Shown piece by piece: positions 36,937 through 47,125 of a stretch of 64,000 nt of DNA. The stretch comes from Desulfobulbaceae bacterium. Its GTDB lineage: Bacteria > Desulfobacterota > Desulfobulbia > Desulfobulbales > Desulfocapsaceae. The DNA is taken from assembly GCA_008933635.1 (NCBI GenBank), contig WBUQ01000009.1, forward strand, positions 1 to 64,000, read 5' to 3'. The position numbers were made by a program, and so were the translations under genes. The notes under the pieces are model-generated. The model was not told the origin of the DNA. It searched no databases and saw only the letters and a list, made by a program, of their open reading frames with translations. The number at the start of each line of letters is the position of its first letter. Position 1 is the stretch's first letter.

Positions 36937-37329
36937 TGGAACAGGGAGTGCCGTGTAATCGAAATCGCCTGCCGGGCGAGTTACGGCATTGAATTGAACG
37001 AGGGCTGCCGGGGGAGGGGGAGGCAAGCCGGGGTTGCCGTGGATCCGATCGCCCTGCGCTGGAAAATCAAAAGTCGTGGTAGAGGCGATTACCTGATGGG
37101 CCACGACATGGAGGATATTGTGGCGGTATTGGACGGCAGGCCTGAAGTGGTGGGTGAGATCGGAAGGGCTCGAATCACGCTGCGGCAGCACCTGCTCGAG
37201 AGCTTCAGAGAACTTTTAGAAAGCCATCGATTTCGTGAGGCCCTTTCTGGCCCTCTTGCTCCGGATAGGGCGAGTCAATCCAGAGTCCCGACTATTCTCT
37301 CACGGATAAAGCAAGTCACTGAATTGTAA
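36457..37329 (+). pseudogene. Remnant of an AbiEii-like nucleotidyltransferase-family gene
   Basis: Only the C-terminal part (about 37040-37310) is recognisable: SRGRGDYLMGHDMEDIVAVL then DGRPEVVGEI and SQSRVPTILSRIKQV. This matches the end of a widespread family of stand-alone nucleotidyltransferase-like proteins related to AbiEii. The upstream 190 residues of the open frame show no nucleotidyltransferase GS-type core, so the N-terminal half is lost or replaced. The catalytic residues would be in the missing part, and I treat it as a remnant. Confidence 0.5.
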
Positions 37330-37434
37330 TAAGATGATTCTCAGGAATCACTTCTCTCTTGGATTACGCAACAATTCATACATTATACTCCTATCCCAAT
37401 GATAGATTTCTGTAACACCACCACAGTTTCGCAA

Positions 37435-38982
<1,548 letters not shown>

Positions 38983-39056
38983 CGTGACACCTCGTAATCG
39001 TGCCAAAAGGCAGCATTCCTCTGTCAGAATCGAAGTGCTTCATCCTTCCGATCGAT

Positions 39057-39128
39057 AAAATACAATATTCTGTATTGTAGGCACCAATCACAACATTCCG
39101 CAATCAATATTACAGAATGTTGTATTTT
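39057..39128. promoter_or_regulatory. Three copies of a TACAAYATTCYG box (activator binding sites)
   Basis: The 12-base box occurs as TACAATATTCTG (plus, 39061-39072), CACAACATTCCG (plus, 39089-39100) and TACAACATTCTG (minus, 39113-39124). The first copy also forms its own inverted repeat TACAATA-TTCTG-TATTGTA (39061-39079). The first and last copies, extended, make a 22-base inverted pair. They lie 50-115 bases upstream of the sigma-54 promoter, where enhancer sites of such activators are found. Confidence 0.65.
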
Positions 39129-39176
39129 CAATCACGCTAATCTTGTATGTATTTGAAATTGCACATCATAGCAAGT

Positions 39177-39192
39177 TGGCACGTTAATCGCT
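39177..39192 (+). promoter_or_regulatory. Sigma-54 (-24/-12) promoter of the azoreductase/efflux operon
   Basis: The sequence TGGCACGTTAATCGCT matches the consensus TGGCAC-N5-TTGCW with one mismatch (TCGCT) and exact spacing. It lies 38 bases before the azoreductase-like start and downstream of the triple box. The adjacent divergent gene encodes a sigma-54 activator. Confidence 0.8.
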
Positions 39193-39230
39193 AATAGAGG
39201 AGGAAATGACTATTACGAAAGGGGAATGTC

Positions 39231-39860
39231 ATGGCCAACCTGCTGTATGTCACCTGCAATGTCAGGACTCAGAATTCATCACGTATCCTATCTCTCGGCG
39301 CTGAGTTCCTGGAGGAATACCTTCTTAGGAATCCGCAGGACGAAGTCCAGATGCTCGACCTGTACCGCGACAGCATTCAGCGCGTCGACCAGGACGTTCT
39401 GAACGCCAGAGGCCGGATCGAGAGGGGAGAGGATTACGGCCTCCTTTCCTACGAAGAGCGGCGAAAGATGGGCCGTCTCTGGCGTCTCGCCGAACAGTTT
39501 GACCGGTGCGACAAGTACGTCTTCGTTACCCATAGCCTCAACCTTTGGTTCCCCGCAGAGTTCAAGATGTACGTAGATGCGATCTGTGTTCCGGACCGCA
39601 CCTATTGTTTGACGTCCAATGGAGTAGAAGGGACGCTTTCTGCTGCGTACCGAAAGTCCCTGCATCTGCATGCAGGTCAGCCCTACGAGTTTGGAGCAGA
39701 GCGAGACCAGAGCGTTGCCTACCTGGAATCGGTTCTGAATTTTTTCGGCGTAACAGCGCGGGAAACAGTGCTTCTTCAGGGAGACGATCCGGAGCGAGGC
39801 CCCCAGAGTGAGTACGAAGCGGTTCGTCGTAAGCTATTGGAAGTGGCTCGCTATTTCTGA
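39231..39860 (+). CDS. FMN-dependent NAD(P)H:quinone/azo-reductase-like flavodoxin-fold protein
   Basis: The 209-residue protein has the flavodoxin-like fold of AzoR/KefF/NQO-type enzymes. The N-terminal LLYVTCNVRTQNSSRILSLG contains the FMN phosphate-loop region, YVFVTHSLNLWFPAEFKMYV corresponds to the N-W/F-x-P-x-x-L-K motif, and HAGQPYEFGAERDQSVAYL follows. Such enzymes reduce quinones or azo compounds by two electrons. AGGGG lies 7 bases before ATG 39231. It is first in a sigma-54-driven unit with an efflux adaptor, so detoxification of a redox-active compound followed by export is plausible. Confidence 0.85.
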   Translation: MANLLYVTCNVRTQNSSRILSLGAEFLEEYLLRNPQDEVQMLDLYRDSIQRVDQDVLNARGRIERGEDYGLLSYEERRKMGRLWRLAEQFDRCDKYVFVTHSLNLWFPAEFKMYVDAICVPDRTYCLTSNGVEGTLSAAYRKSLHLHAGQPYEFGAERDQSVAYLESVLNFFGVTARETVLLQGDDPERGPQSEYEAVRRKLLEVARYF

Positions 39861-39945
39861 AAACGATGAGATTGCGCGAGGCGGAGATTCTGCTCGGACG
39901 TGCGGACAACGAAATGAACATTCAAAAACAAGAGGAGTTTCAATT

Positions 39946-41064
39946 ATGCACATACGTTTCAAATCGATAATGGTGAACGTTTTTTTGTCCGTTTTGAGCA
40001 TTTCACTGGTGGCCTGTACCGGCGACGAGTCGGACAAGCCAACAACGGACACAGATACTGTCCCTGTGGTTGTAGGGAAGGTCCACAAGGGTCAGGAACT
40101 GGAAAAGATCTCAGTGAGCGGGACTGTTTCCACACCAAAATCGCCGACCAATGCAAGCTTCCTTGTTTCCGGAGAGGTGATGTTCGTTGGACCGCGAGAA
40201 GGTGATTTCGTTGAAAAGGAACAGGTCCTCGCCTCCATTGATCCGACCGATTACCAACTGCAGCTGGCAGCGGTCACGGCGCTCACCGACCAGGCCCGCA
40301 TCGGGTATGAACGAGCGGAAGATGAATTTCGACGAATGAAAATGCTCTACGATTCGAAGAGCCTGGCGCCAAATGATTTCCAGAAATACAAGGCCAGTTA
40401 CGACTCCACCAAGCAACAGCTCGAGCAAGCAGTTGCGTCGGAAAAGCTGTCCCGGAAACGTTTTTCCGATGCGACTTTGTGTGCCCCTGCCAGCGGCTAT
40501 ATCTCGAAGAGGCTGATAGAACCGGGTGATACAGCCTCAGCGGGGCGTCCTGTCTTCGAGATCGTTCAGATGGAACCACTAGAGGTCAATGTTGGCGTGC
40601 CGGAAACGGACGTCCACCTGGTAAGAGTCGGACAGGAAGTGGAGATTACCGTTCCCGCCCTGCCGGGTAAATTATTCAAGGGGAAAGTACGCCTCATCAA
40701 CGTTTCCGCAGATCCTGCAACCCGAACCTATATGACGCGAATTGCTGTGGCAAATCCCGAGCACTTGTTGCGCGTCGGGATGGTGGCTGAAGCAACTATA
40801 CACGGGGACCGGACGATATCCATGGTGACACTTCCGGGAGATGCAGTGGTCCGTGATCCCCAGGGAGCCACGCAGGTTTACGTCTACTACCAAGACCAGA
40901 AGCGTGTCTACGCAAAACGCGTGGAAATCGGAGCGGCAGCCAACACGAACGTCGAAATCAAGAGGGGGCTTGCCGGTGATGAACTGATTGTGCTGGCCGG
41001 ACAGACAAAACTCAGAGACGGGCAGTTCGTATCTGCACAAGAAAGAGAGACCGGCCCAAAGTGA
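39946..41064 (+). CDS. RND efflux periplasmic adaptor lipoprotein (AcrA/MexA-like)
   Basis: From ATG 39946 (AGAGGAG upstream) the protein has 372 residues. A lipobox ending LVAC places acyl-Cys at residue ~23. The lipoyl half-motifs flank a coiled-coil hairpin (DYQLQLAAVTALTDQARIGY to EKLSRKRFSDATLCAPASGY), followed by beta-barrel (LEVNVGVPETDVHLV) and membrane-proximal domains. It links an RND pump to an outer-membrane channel. Codon use is less GC-rich than in the bulk of the window. It lies 85 bases after the reductase gene. Confidence 0.92.
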   Translation: MHIRFKSIMVNVFLSVLSISLVACTGDESDKPTTDTDTVPVVVGKVHKGQELEKISVSGTVSTPKSPTNASFLVSGEVMFVGPREGDFVEKEQVLASIDPTDYQLQLAAVTALTDQARIGYERAEDEFRRMKMLYDSKSLAPNDFQKYKASYDSTKQQLEQAVASEKLSRKRFSDATLCAPASGYISKRLIEPGDTASAGRPVFEIVQMEPLEVNVGVPETDVHLVRVGQEVEITVPALPGKLFKGKVRLINVSADPATRTYMTRIAVANPEHLLRVGMVAEATIHGDRTISMVTLPGDAVVRDPQGATQVYVYYQDQKRVYAKRVEIGAAANTNVEIKRGLAGDELIVLAGQTKLRDGQFVSAQERETGPK

Positions 41065-41090
41065 ATTTGCCCTGAGAAGGACTATCTCCC

Positions 41091-41258
41091 ATGAGTTCGA
41101 GAAAAATTTGGCTTCAATATCCACTCGCCATCCTCACATTGGCGGCAATTATCGTCAGCATCAGTATCCATGACGTTCTGGCAAAACTCGTACAAAGGCT
41201 GGCTCCACAAAGCCGGACCGGCGGCGAGAAAATGTATTCTTTGAGGAAGCTCTCATGA
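41091..41258 (+). CDS. 55-residue single-pass membrane protein between RND adaptor and pump
   Basis: A 55-codon frame runs from ATG 41091 to TGA 41258 and overlaps the RND pump start by ATGA (41255-41258). It lies 26 bases after the adaptor stop. It begins MSSRKIWLQYPLAILTLAAI and has one membrane helix (residues ~10-28), then a basic tail. The start resembles the first residues of the pump itself (SIKFWLRYPAVTIILTAMIV), so it may be a duplicated RND N-terminus or a small accessory subunit. The tight coupling supports translation. Confidence 0.55.
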   Translation: MSSRKIWLQYPLAILTLAAIIVSISIHDVLAKLVQRLAPQSRTGGEKMYSLRKLS

Positions 41259-43279
41259 CTTCGATTAAATTTTGGCTTCGCTATCCCGCTGTCACCATCA
41301 TCTTGACGGCAATGATCGTCTTCCTCGGCGTCCATGCCTTCCTGAAGATGCAACGGACGGAAGATCCGACGATCACCGTCAGAACCGGGATCGTTGCCGC
41401 GACGTACCCCGGTGCGACTTCCGAGCAGGTGGAAAAACAGGTGACAAAAACCCTCGAGAAACACATCTTCAAATTCGCCGAGGTGCGGAAGGAAAAAACC
41501 TATTCCACCAGCCGTCCCGGCCTCGTCATCATCAACGTCGAACTGGAGGACGATGTAAAAAATTCCGACCAGTTCTGGGCAAAGCTGCGTCATGAGATGA
41601 ACCTGGTCAGTGCCACCGAACTTCCCCCGGGCGTCAGGGGGCCGGTGGTCAATTCCGATTTCGGCGATACCGTCGCGATGCTCATAGCCGTCCGCGGCGA
41701 GCGGTACGGATACCGAGAGCTTCGTGATTTCGCAGACAAGATCCACGATGAGATGCGCACCGTCCGCCTCGTTGGCAAGATTGCCACCTACGGCACGCAG
41801 GGAGAGGAAATCTGGATCACCAGCAGTCTGGAAAGGATAGCGCAGTATTTCGCCGATCCACGCCAGGTGGCCAGTGCCCTGATGCAGCGAAATGTTATCC
41901 AAAGCGCCGGGCATTTCGAAACAGACGAATCGAAGGTCCTCATGAGGACTACCGGAGTCTTCAATACCGAAGACCAGATACGGGGCGTGCTCGTCGATGT
42001 TTCCAGGGACGGCCACCCGGTCTACATCAAGGATTTTGCCGATGTAGAGCGGAGGTATCAGGACCCGGCGTTCATGGTACGCTACGACGGCAAGCCGTGT
42101 CTGCTCCTCTCACTTGAGATGCAGAAGGGCAAGAATATCGTCGAACTCGGCGAGCAGTTGGAGGAGGTCTTTGATCGACTTCAGGTTCTCCTGCCCCCGG
42201 ATGTGCAGATCGATATGGTCGCCAACCAACCGGAGGTCGTCAAGGAACGGATTGCCAACCTGAGTCACGAATTTCTGATCGCAATCATTGCGGTGATCAT
42301 CGTCATCATCCTGCTCCTCCCCATCAGGGTCGCTCTTATCGCGGGCCTGGCCATTCCCATAAGCCTGTGCGGCACCCTCGGGGTCATGGAGGCGATGGGG
42401 CTGGCCTTGCATCAGGTGTCGATCGCCGGGCTCATCGTGGTCCTCGGAATCGTGGTGGACAACGCCATCGTCGTTATCGATAACTACGTCGAGCTTCTGG
42501 ACCGGAAGGTACCCAGATCGGAAGCGGCCTGGAGGAGTGCGAGCGACGTCTTTGTTCCGGTCCTCGTCGCGACCATCACGATCATCGCCTCATTTCTGCC
42601 ACTGCTCATCATCACCGGCTCGGTCGGCGAGTTTGTCATGACGCTCCCCATCACGGTAGCCATCGCCCTGGCGGTTTCGTTTATCGTGGCCGTCTTCATA
42701 ACCCCTCTGCTCTGCAGCTTCTTCATCAAGAAAGGGCTGCATGATCACAACGCCACGGAGACCCACGGCAAAAAGAAAAAAGGTATGATCGACCGGATCG
42801 CAGATGAATATTTGATTGACTTGAATGCGACACAGGCAGCGATCCGGGCTGGGTACAGCGAGAAAACGGCCAACGAGCAGGGGGCAAGGCTGTTAGCGAA
42901 TGCTAGTGTCCAGGAATACATTTCCGAAAGGATCAAGGCTCGGCAAGAGCGGACAAAAGTTAGTCAGGATTACGTGCTGACAACGATCATGGAAACGATC
43001 GAGCGCTGCCGGCAGATAGCTCCTGTTCTCGACCGCCAAGGCAATCCTGTCATGGTAGAGACGCCGGACGGCCGGACCGCCCCGGCTTTCGTTTTCGATG
43101 CCAAGAATGTGCTGAAGGGATGCGAGCTGCTCGGTAAGCACGTCGGCCTCTTCTCGGAGAAGGTCAAGCATGAGTTCACCGACGAGCACGGCAACCCCCT
43201 CACCGGCATCAATATCACGGTGAAGGTGGTGGCGCCCGGGGAAGTCGATAGTCCTGTTTACCGGCCCCGGCTGGAATGA
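41255..43279 (+). CDS. RND efflux pump, N-terminal half, fused in frame to a phage terminase small subunit
   Basis: Residues 1-~514 are the first half of an RND inner-membrane pump. TM1 is followed by a porter loop (GIVAATYPGATSEQVEKQVT), then TM2-TM6 with the proton-relay Asp pair in GIVVDNAIVVIDNYVEL. Normal pumps have ~1,030 residues with a second repeat; here the sequence stops after TM6 and the Lys-rich linker. From ~A516 (base 42800) it becomes a terminase small subunit. The pump cannot work as encoded. The start overlaps the 55-codon ORF by ATGA. The join is either an insertion/deletion scar or an assembly error. Confidence 0.85.
   Translation: MTSIKFWLRYPAVTIILTAMIVFLGVHAFLKMQRTEDPTITVRTGIVAATYPGATSEQVEKQVTKTLEKHIFKFAEVRKEKTYSTSRPGLVIINVELEDDVKNSDQFWAKLRHEMNLVSATELPPGVRGPVVNSDFGDTVAMLIAVRGERYGYRELRDFADKIHDEMRTVRLVGKIATYGTQGEEIWITSSLERIAQYFADPRQVASALMQRNVIQSAGHFETDESKVLMRTTGVFNTEDQIRGVLVDVSRDGHPVYIKDFADVERRYQDPAFMVRYDGKPCLLLSLEMQKGKNIVELGEQLEEVFDRLQVLLPPDVQIDMVANQPEVVKERIANLSHEFLIAIIAVIIVIILLLPIRVALIAGLAIPISLCGTLGVMEAMGLALHQVSIAGLIVVLGIVVDNAIVVIDNYVELLDRKVPRSEAAWRSASDVFVPVLVATITIIASFLPLLIITGSVGEFVMTLPITVAIALAVSFIVAVFITPLLCSFFIKKGLHDHNATETHGKKKKGMIDRIADEYLIDLNATQAAIRAGYSEKTANEQGARLLANASVQEYISERIKARQERTKVSQDYVLTTIMETIERCRQIAPVLDRQGNPVMVETPDGRTAPAFVFDAKNVLKGCELLGKHVGLFSEKVKHEFTDEHGNPLTGINITVKVVAPGEVDSPVYRPRLE
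42800..43279 (+). pseudogene. Phage terminase small subunit (Terminase_2 type) segment
   Basis: The segment ADEYLIDLNATQAAIRAGYS followed by EKTANEQGARLLANASVQEY is the N-terminal DNA-binding helix-turn-helix of phage terminase small subunits. A helical oligomerisation part follows (DYVLTTIMETIERCRQIAPV) and then a charged tail. It lacks only its first few residues, which are replaced by the RND linker. No terminase large subunit or other phage structural gene follows in this window, so it is a prophage remnant or misjoined piece. Confidence 0.8.
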
Positions 43280-43354
43280 AATGTATTCCCTGCGCCCTGG
43301 CGGCTGAGGCCGGTATTCAGTCGCCAGGCGTTCTCGCTCGGGCTTTAACTTCAT

Positions 43355-44362
43355 TCATTGATTCCTCAACACGTACCGCCCGGTCTTCTTACCACCGACC
43401 TTCTCTATCAATCCAGCTTCAAGCAGAGGTCTCAGTATATCCATCGCTCCTTGCCGGGACACCCCCAGCGCCTGCCATATCTCTCCCGGGGCCATGCTAC
43501 CGTGGTCGCGAAGGAGATGAAGAAGCTGCTCCTGACGTGGCCGCAAGACCAGTTTTGCCGTAGACATTACCTGGAGAGACTGTATCCGCAACCACGCCTG
43601 CTCGAGTGTTTTCCGCAGACCCGCCGCACAGTATTCGAGCCAGGCTGTCAGATCTTCACCGGCCTGCCGTACCTCGCTCAAGGCGGCATAGTATCGTGGC
43701 CGATCACCCCAGTAGTATTCATCCACTGAGAAAATATGATGGGTGTCAAACCCTCGCCGATATAGCTCCCATAATGCCAGAGCCCGGCCCGTGCGGCCAT
43801 TACCGTCAGCAAACGGGTGGATGGCCTCAAAGCGATAATGCAGGATGGCGGAACTGAGGACCGGTGAAAGTTGTTGCGCCTCGGTGTTCCACCATTCCAG
43901 CAATTCAAACATAAGCCCAGACACGGCATCTGGCGGCGGTGGAAGATACTGTCCGACCCGGACTGTGATTGTCCGGTAAACCCCGGCCTTACCCTGGTCC
44001 ATCACCTCTCCGGCCAGGATTCGGTGCAGCTCGAGAATGTCCTCATGGCGGATATGGGTTTTGGCCGCGGCTTTCTCCACGTAACGGAGCCCGGCAAAAT
44101 AGTTAAGGACTTCCCGTTTGTGTCTGGCATCAGACGATGAAAGCTCTCGCCCTTCCTCCAGTGCCCGGACCTGTTCAAGGGTTAGCGGATTCCCTTCAAT
44201 AGCTGTGGAGGCATGGACGTTGCGGGTACGGGTGTCTTTTTGCAAAGCCGGTATCCAGGCAAGATCCACGACAGCGCTTTGAATCCTCTCCCGCAGGGCT
44301 GCCACTTGCTCAACTTCAGCTAGCAGATGGGAGGTGATGATGAATTGAGGTGTATAGGTCAT
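43355..44362 (-). CDS. fic: Fic-domain protein with inhibitory helix and winged-helix C-terminus
   Basis: The 335-residue protein has the Fic catalytic motif H182PFADGNGR190, which transfers AMP (or another phosphate-containing moiety) to target hydroxyls. The N-terminal inhibitory motif STAIEGN (52-58, [S/T]xxxE[G/N]) marks a class II, self-inhibited enzyme. The last ~65 residues form a winged helix (APGEIWQALGVSRQGAMDIL), so it may bind its own promoter, which carries three phased repeats. Targets unknown. It is convergent with the RND/terminase ORF and divergent from the restriction system. Confidence 0.92.
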   Translation of the reverse strand: MTYTPQFIITSHLLAEVEQVAALRERIQSAVVDLAWIPALQKDTRTRNVHASTAIEGNPLTLEQVRALEEGRELSSSDARHKREVLNYFAGLRYVEKAAAKTHIRHEDILELHRILAGEVMDQGKAGVYRTITVRVGQYLPPPPDAVSGLMFELLEWWNTEAQQLSPVLSSAILHYRFEAIHPFADGNGRTGRALALWELYRRGFDTHHIFSVDEYYWGDRPRYYAALSEVRQAGEDLTAWLEYCAAGLRKTLEQAWLRIQSLQVMSTAKLVLRPRQEQLLHLLRDHGSMAPGEIWQALGVSRQGAMDILRPLLEAGLIEKVGGKKTGRYVLRNQ

Positions 44363-44382
44363 GGGAAAAAACCTATTCGAGT

Positions 44383-44411
44383 GTCAAGTATAAGTCAAGT
44401 TTTCTGTCAAG
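44383..44411. repeat. Three phased GTCAAG repeats upstream of fic
   Basis: GTCAAG occurs at 44383-44388, 44394-44399 and 44406-44411 (CTTGAC on the minus strand), with 11- and 12-base periods, about one helical turn. They lie 21-49 bases upstream of the fic start and overlap its likely promoter region (TATACT- and TTGACA-like hexamers). They could be sites for the Fic winged-helix domain. Confidence 0.5.
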
Positions 44412-44417
44412 CTGTTC

Positions 44418-44705
44418 ATGACCGACCGGAGAGGGCTTGATTGGGTCGAGATCAGGAACCCGAACTGGTTAAGGGGAGGGTATTTCGATTTCCTCGCCGC
44501 ACATGACCTGGGACATGTCTTCCTGCAGGGATATTACATATCGCCGATTTTCGGGGTCTACTGGCAGTTCAGGGACAAGCTGGCCAGCCCGGTGGTCATC
44601 CTGATGATTGGCCGCCCCACTGCCATCTCCCTGATTATGGCACGCTATCAAGTCTTACTGATGGCCCCTGCTCAATATCGGTTTGAAATTCCTCGGATAT
44701 CCTGA
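44418..44705 (+). pseudogene. DUF72 (YecE-like) gene fragment
   Basis: The frame opens GLDWVEIRNPNWLRGGYFDF followed by HDLGHVFLQGYYISPIFGVY. This is a C-terminal piece of the DUF72/YecE TIM-barrel family (Glu-x-Arg-x-x-x-Trp and a later strand). A full protein has ~240-280 residues; only ~60 recognisable residues remain, then the frame continues into unrelated sequence. No ribosome site is evident, so this is a remnant. Confidence 0.6.
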
Positions 44706-44830
44706 TAGGGTACATACTGATTTTTCTGCAATTCCAATTGTTACGATGCGCAACCTTGCCCGGTTGAGTGATTTTTGACGGGCATTGTCTGCTTCTTGTG
44801 AAGAGATACTCAGGCATTGACATAATAACG

Positions 44831-47125
44831 ATGACTCAAGCAACAAACAACCTGGCAGCATATATCTGGTCCCTGGCCGACCTCTTGCGGGGCGACTTCA
44901 AACAGAGTCAGTATGGACGGATCATTCTACCCTTTACCCTGCTGCGGCGCCTGGAATGCGTACTGGAAGGGAGCAAGCCTGCGGTGCTGGCCGAATATGA
45001 GAAGATCCGGGAAATGACCCTGCCAGAGGAGGCCCAGGAAAAAATGCTGCTGCGGGTCACCGGCGGGCTGTCGTTCTTCAATGTCTCGAAGATGGACCTG
45101 GGCACCCTTGGCGAATCCGGCATCAAGGACAACCTGGAATCATATGTCCAGGGCTTTTCCCGCGATGCCCGGGAGATCTTCGAGTATTTCAATTTTGCCG
45201 AGTTTGTCGGCCAGCTGAATGACGCCAACCTACTCTACAAGGTTGTGCAGAAGGTCCGGGCCACCGACCTCTCTCCCACGGCTATCTCCAATCATGAGAT
45301 GGGACTGGTCTTCGAGGAGCTGATCCGGCGTTTTGCTGAGAGTTCCAACGAGACGGCAGGAGAGCACTTCACCCCGCGCGATATCGTCCGCCTGACCACC
45401 TCCCTGGTCTTTATGGAGGATGACGAAGCCCTGACTACCCCGGGCATCATCCGAACCATCTACGACCCTACAGCGGGCACGGGCGGCTTCCTCTCCTTGG
45501 GGATGGAGTATGTGCACGAACTCAACCCCCAGGCGGTGATGCGGGCCTACGGTCAGGAATTGAACCCCGAGAGTTATGCCATCTGCAAGGCGGACATGCT
45601 GATCAAGGGCCAGGAAGTCGACAATATCAAGTTTGGCAACACCCTGTCCGGCGATCAACTCCATGGTCAGAAATTCGATTACATGCTCTCCAACCCCCCC
45701 TTCGGTGTGGACTGGAAGAAGATCGAGCAGGAGATCCAGGACGAGCATAACCTCAAGGGCTATGCCGGTCGGTTCGGGCCGGGACTGCCCCGAGTTTCGG
45801 ACGGCTCACTGCTGTTCTTGATGCACCTGATCAGCAAAATGCGGGATGAGGGGTCCCGGATCGGCATCATCCTCAATGGCTCGCCCCTCTTTACCGGCGG
45901 CGCCGGGTCGGGAGAATCGGAGATTCGCCGCTACATTCTCGAGGCGGACCTGCTGGAGGCCATCGTCGCCCTGCCTACCGATATGTTCTACAACACCGGC
46001 ATCGCCACCTATGTCTGGGTGCTCTCCAACAGGAAGCCTCTTGAACGCCGCGGCAAGGTACAGCTGATCAACGGCGTCAACCTCTGCGGCAAGATGCGGA
46101 AGTCGCTTGGCGCCAAACGCAACGTTATGGATGAAAGCGATATCGCCATCATCACCCGGACCTTTGGCCGGTTCGAGGTGATCGACGCCCTGGAGTTGGA
46201 CAAGGCCCCGGTCCAGAAGAACAACCGCGGCCGTCAGTCGGAAAACGGCAAAAGCGAGCAGCCCAAGACCTTCAACAGCAAAATCTTCCCGTCCCATGCT
46301 TTCGGGTACCGAAGGCTCACCATCGAGCGCCCGTTGCGGGAATCGTATCAGTTCAGTGACGAGAGAATAGCCGATCTGCGTTTCGCCCCAAGACCTCTGG
46401 ACGCCCCGATGCGCTGGATCTATGAGGAGTACGGCCAAGGCTGGACCGATGACAATTACGGTATGCTGCAGGAGCATTCGGAAGAGATCCGCAGGTACCT
46501 GAAAAAGCATTTCAGCGGATTGAAGGAAAAGCTGGTCAAGGATCTGCTGAGTCGCACCACCTGGCTGGAACAGAAAAAGGTGCTGGCCAAGGCCGGGCAG
46601 CTGCAGCATATTATCGGCGCCGACCAGCATGACGACATGAACAAGTATGATGCCGTCCTTAAAGCTACCGGGGTGCCGCTCGACGCCACGGAGAAGAAAC
46701 AGATCTCGGCGGCGGTCAGCTGGAAAAACCCGGCCGCCGAGAAGGTTATCAAGAAGGTGCATAAAAATGGCGCCGCCGCGGCCCCGTTCTATGGCCTCTT
46801 CCCAGTGGACGGTAAAGTAGTCGAATACCAGAGTGACAGCGACCTGCGCGACCACGAGAACGTCGCCCTCGACCCATCACGGCCGGTCAACGCCGTAAAC
46901 GAGGACTATTTTTCCCGGGAGGTGCTGCCCCATGTGCCCGAGGCCTGGATTGACAGCGGCAAACGTGACGCCAAGGATGGGGAGATCGGTATTGTCGGTT
47001 ACGAGATCCCCTTCAACCGCCATTTCTATGTCTATCAACCGCCCCGGGATCTGGCCGAGATCGATGCCGATCTGGACAAGGTCAGCGCGGAGATTATGGA
47101 GCTGCTGCGGGAGGTGCACTCGTGA
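44831..47125 (+). CDS. hsdM: Type I restriction-modification system, DNA methyltransferase subunit
   Basis: The 764-residue protein starts at ATG 44831. An N-terminal HsdM helical domain ([20 protein letters not shown]) precedes the N6-adenine methyltransferase domain. S-adenosylmethionine motif I is D212PTAGTGGF and the catalytic motif IV is N288PPF. The long C-terminal extension (beyond ~480) is typical of the larger HsdM class. It methylates adenine in the bipartite site read by HsdS. It is the first of three genes and overlaps hsdS by GTGA. Confidence 0.95.
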   Translation: MTQATNNLAAYIWSLADLLRGDFKQSQYGRIILPFTLLRRLECVLEGSKPAVLAEYEKIREMTLPEEAQEKMLLRVTGGLSFFNVSKMDLGTLGESGIKDNLESYVQGFSRDAREIFEYFNFAEFVGQLNDANLLYKVVQKVRATDLSPTAISNHEMGLVFEELIRRFAESSNETAGEHFTPRDIVRLTTSLVFMEDDEALTTPGIIRTIYDPTAGTGGFLSLGMEYVHELNPQAVMRAYGQELNPESYAICKADMLIKGQEVDNIKFGNTLSGDQLHGQKFDYMLSNPPFGVDWKKIEQEIQDEHNLKGYAGRFGPGLPRVSDGSLLFLMHLISKMRDEGSRIGIILNGSPLFTGGAGSGESEIRRYILEADLLEAIVALPTDMFYNTGIATYVWVLSNRKPLERRGKVQLINGVNLCGKMRKSLGAKRNVMDESDIAIITRTFGRFEVIDALELDKAPVQKNNRGRQSENGKSEQPKTFNSKIFPSHAFGYRRLTIERPLRESYQFSDERIADLRFAPRPLDAPMRWIYEEYGQGWTDDNYGMLQEHSEEIRRYLKKHFSGLKEKLVKDLLSRTTWLEQKKVLAKAGQLQHIIGADQHDDMNKYDAVLKATGVPLDATEKKQISAAVSWKNPAAEKVIKKVHKNGAAAAPFYGLFPVDGKVVEYQSDSDLRDHENVALDPSRPVNAVNEDYFSREVLPHVPEAWIDSGKRDAKDGEIGIVGYEIPFNRHFYVYQPPRDLAEIDADLDKVSAEIMELLREVHS

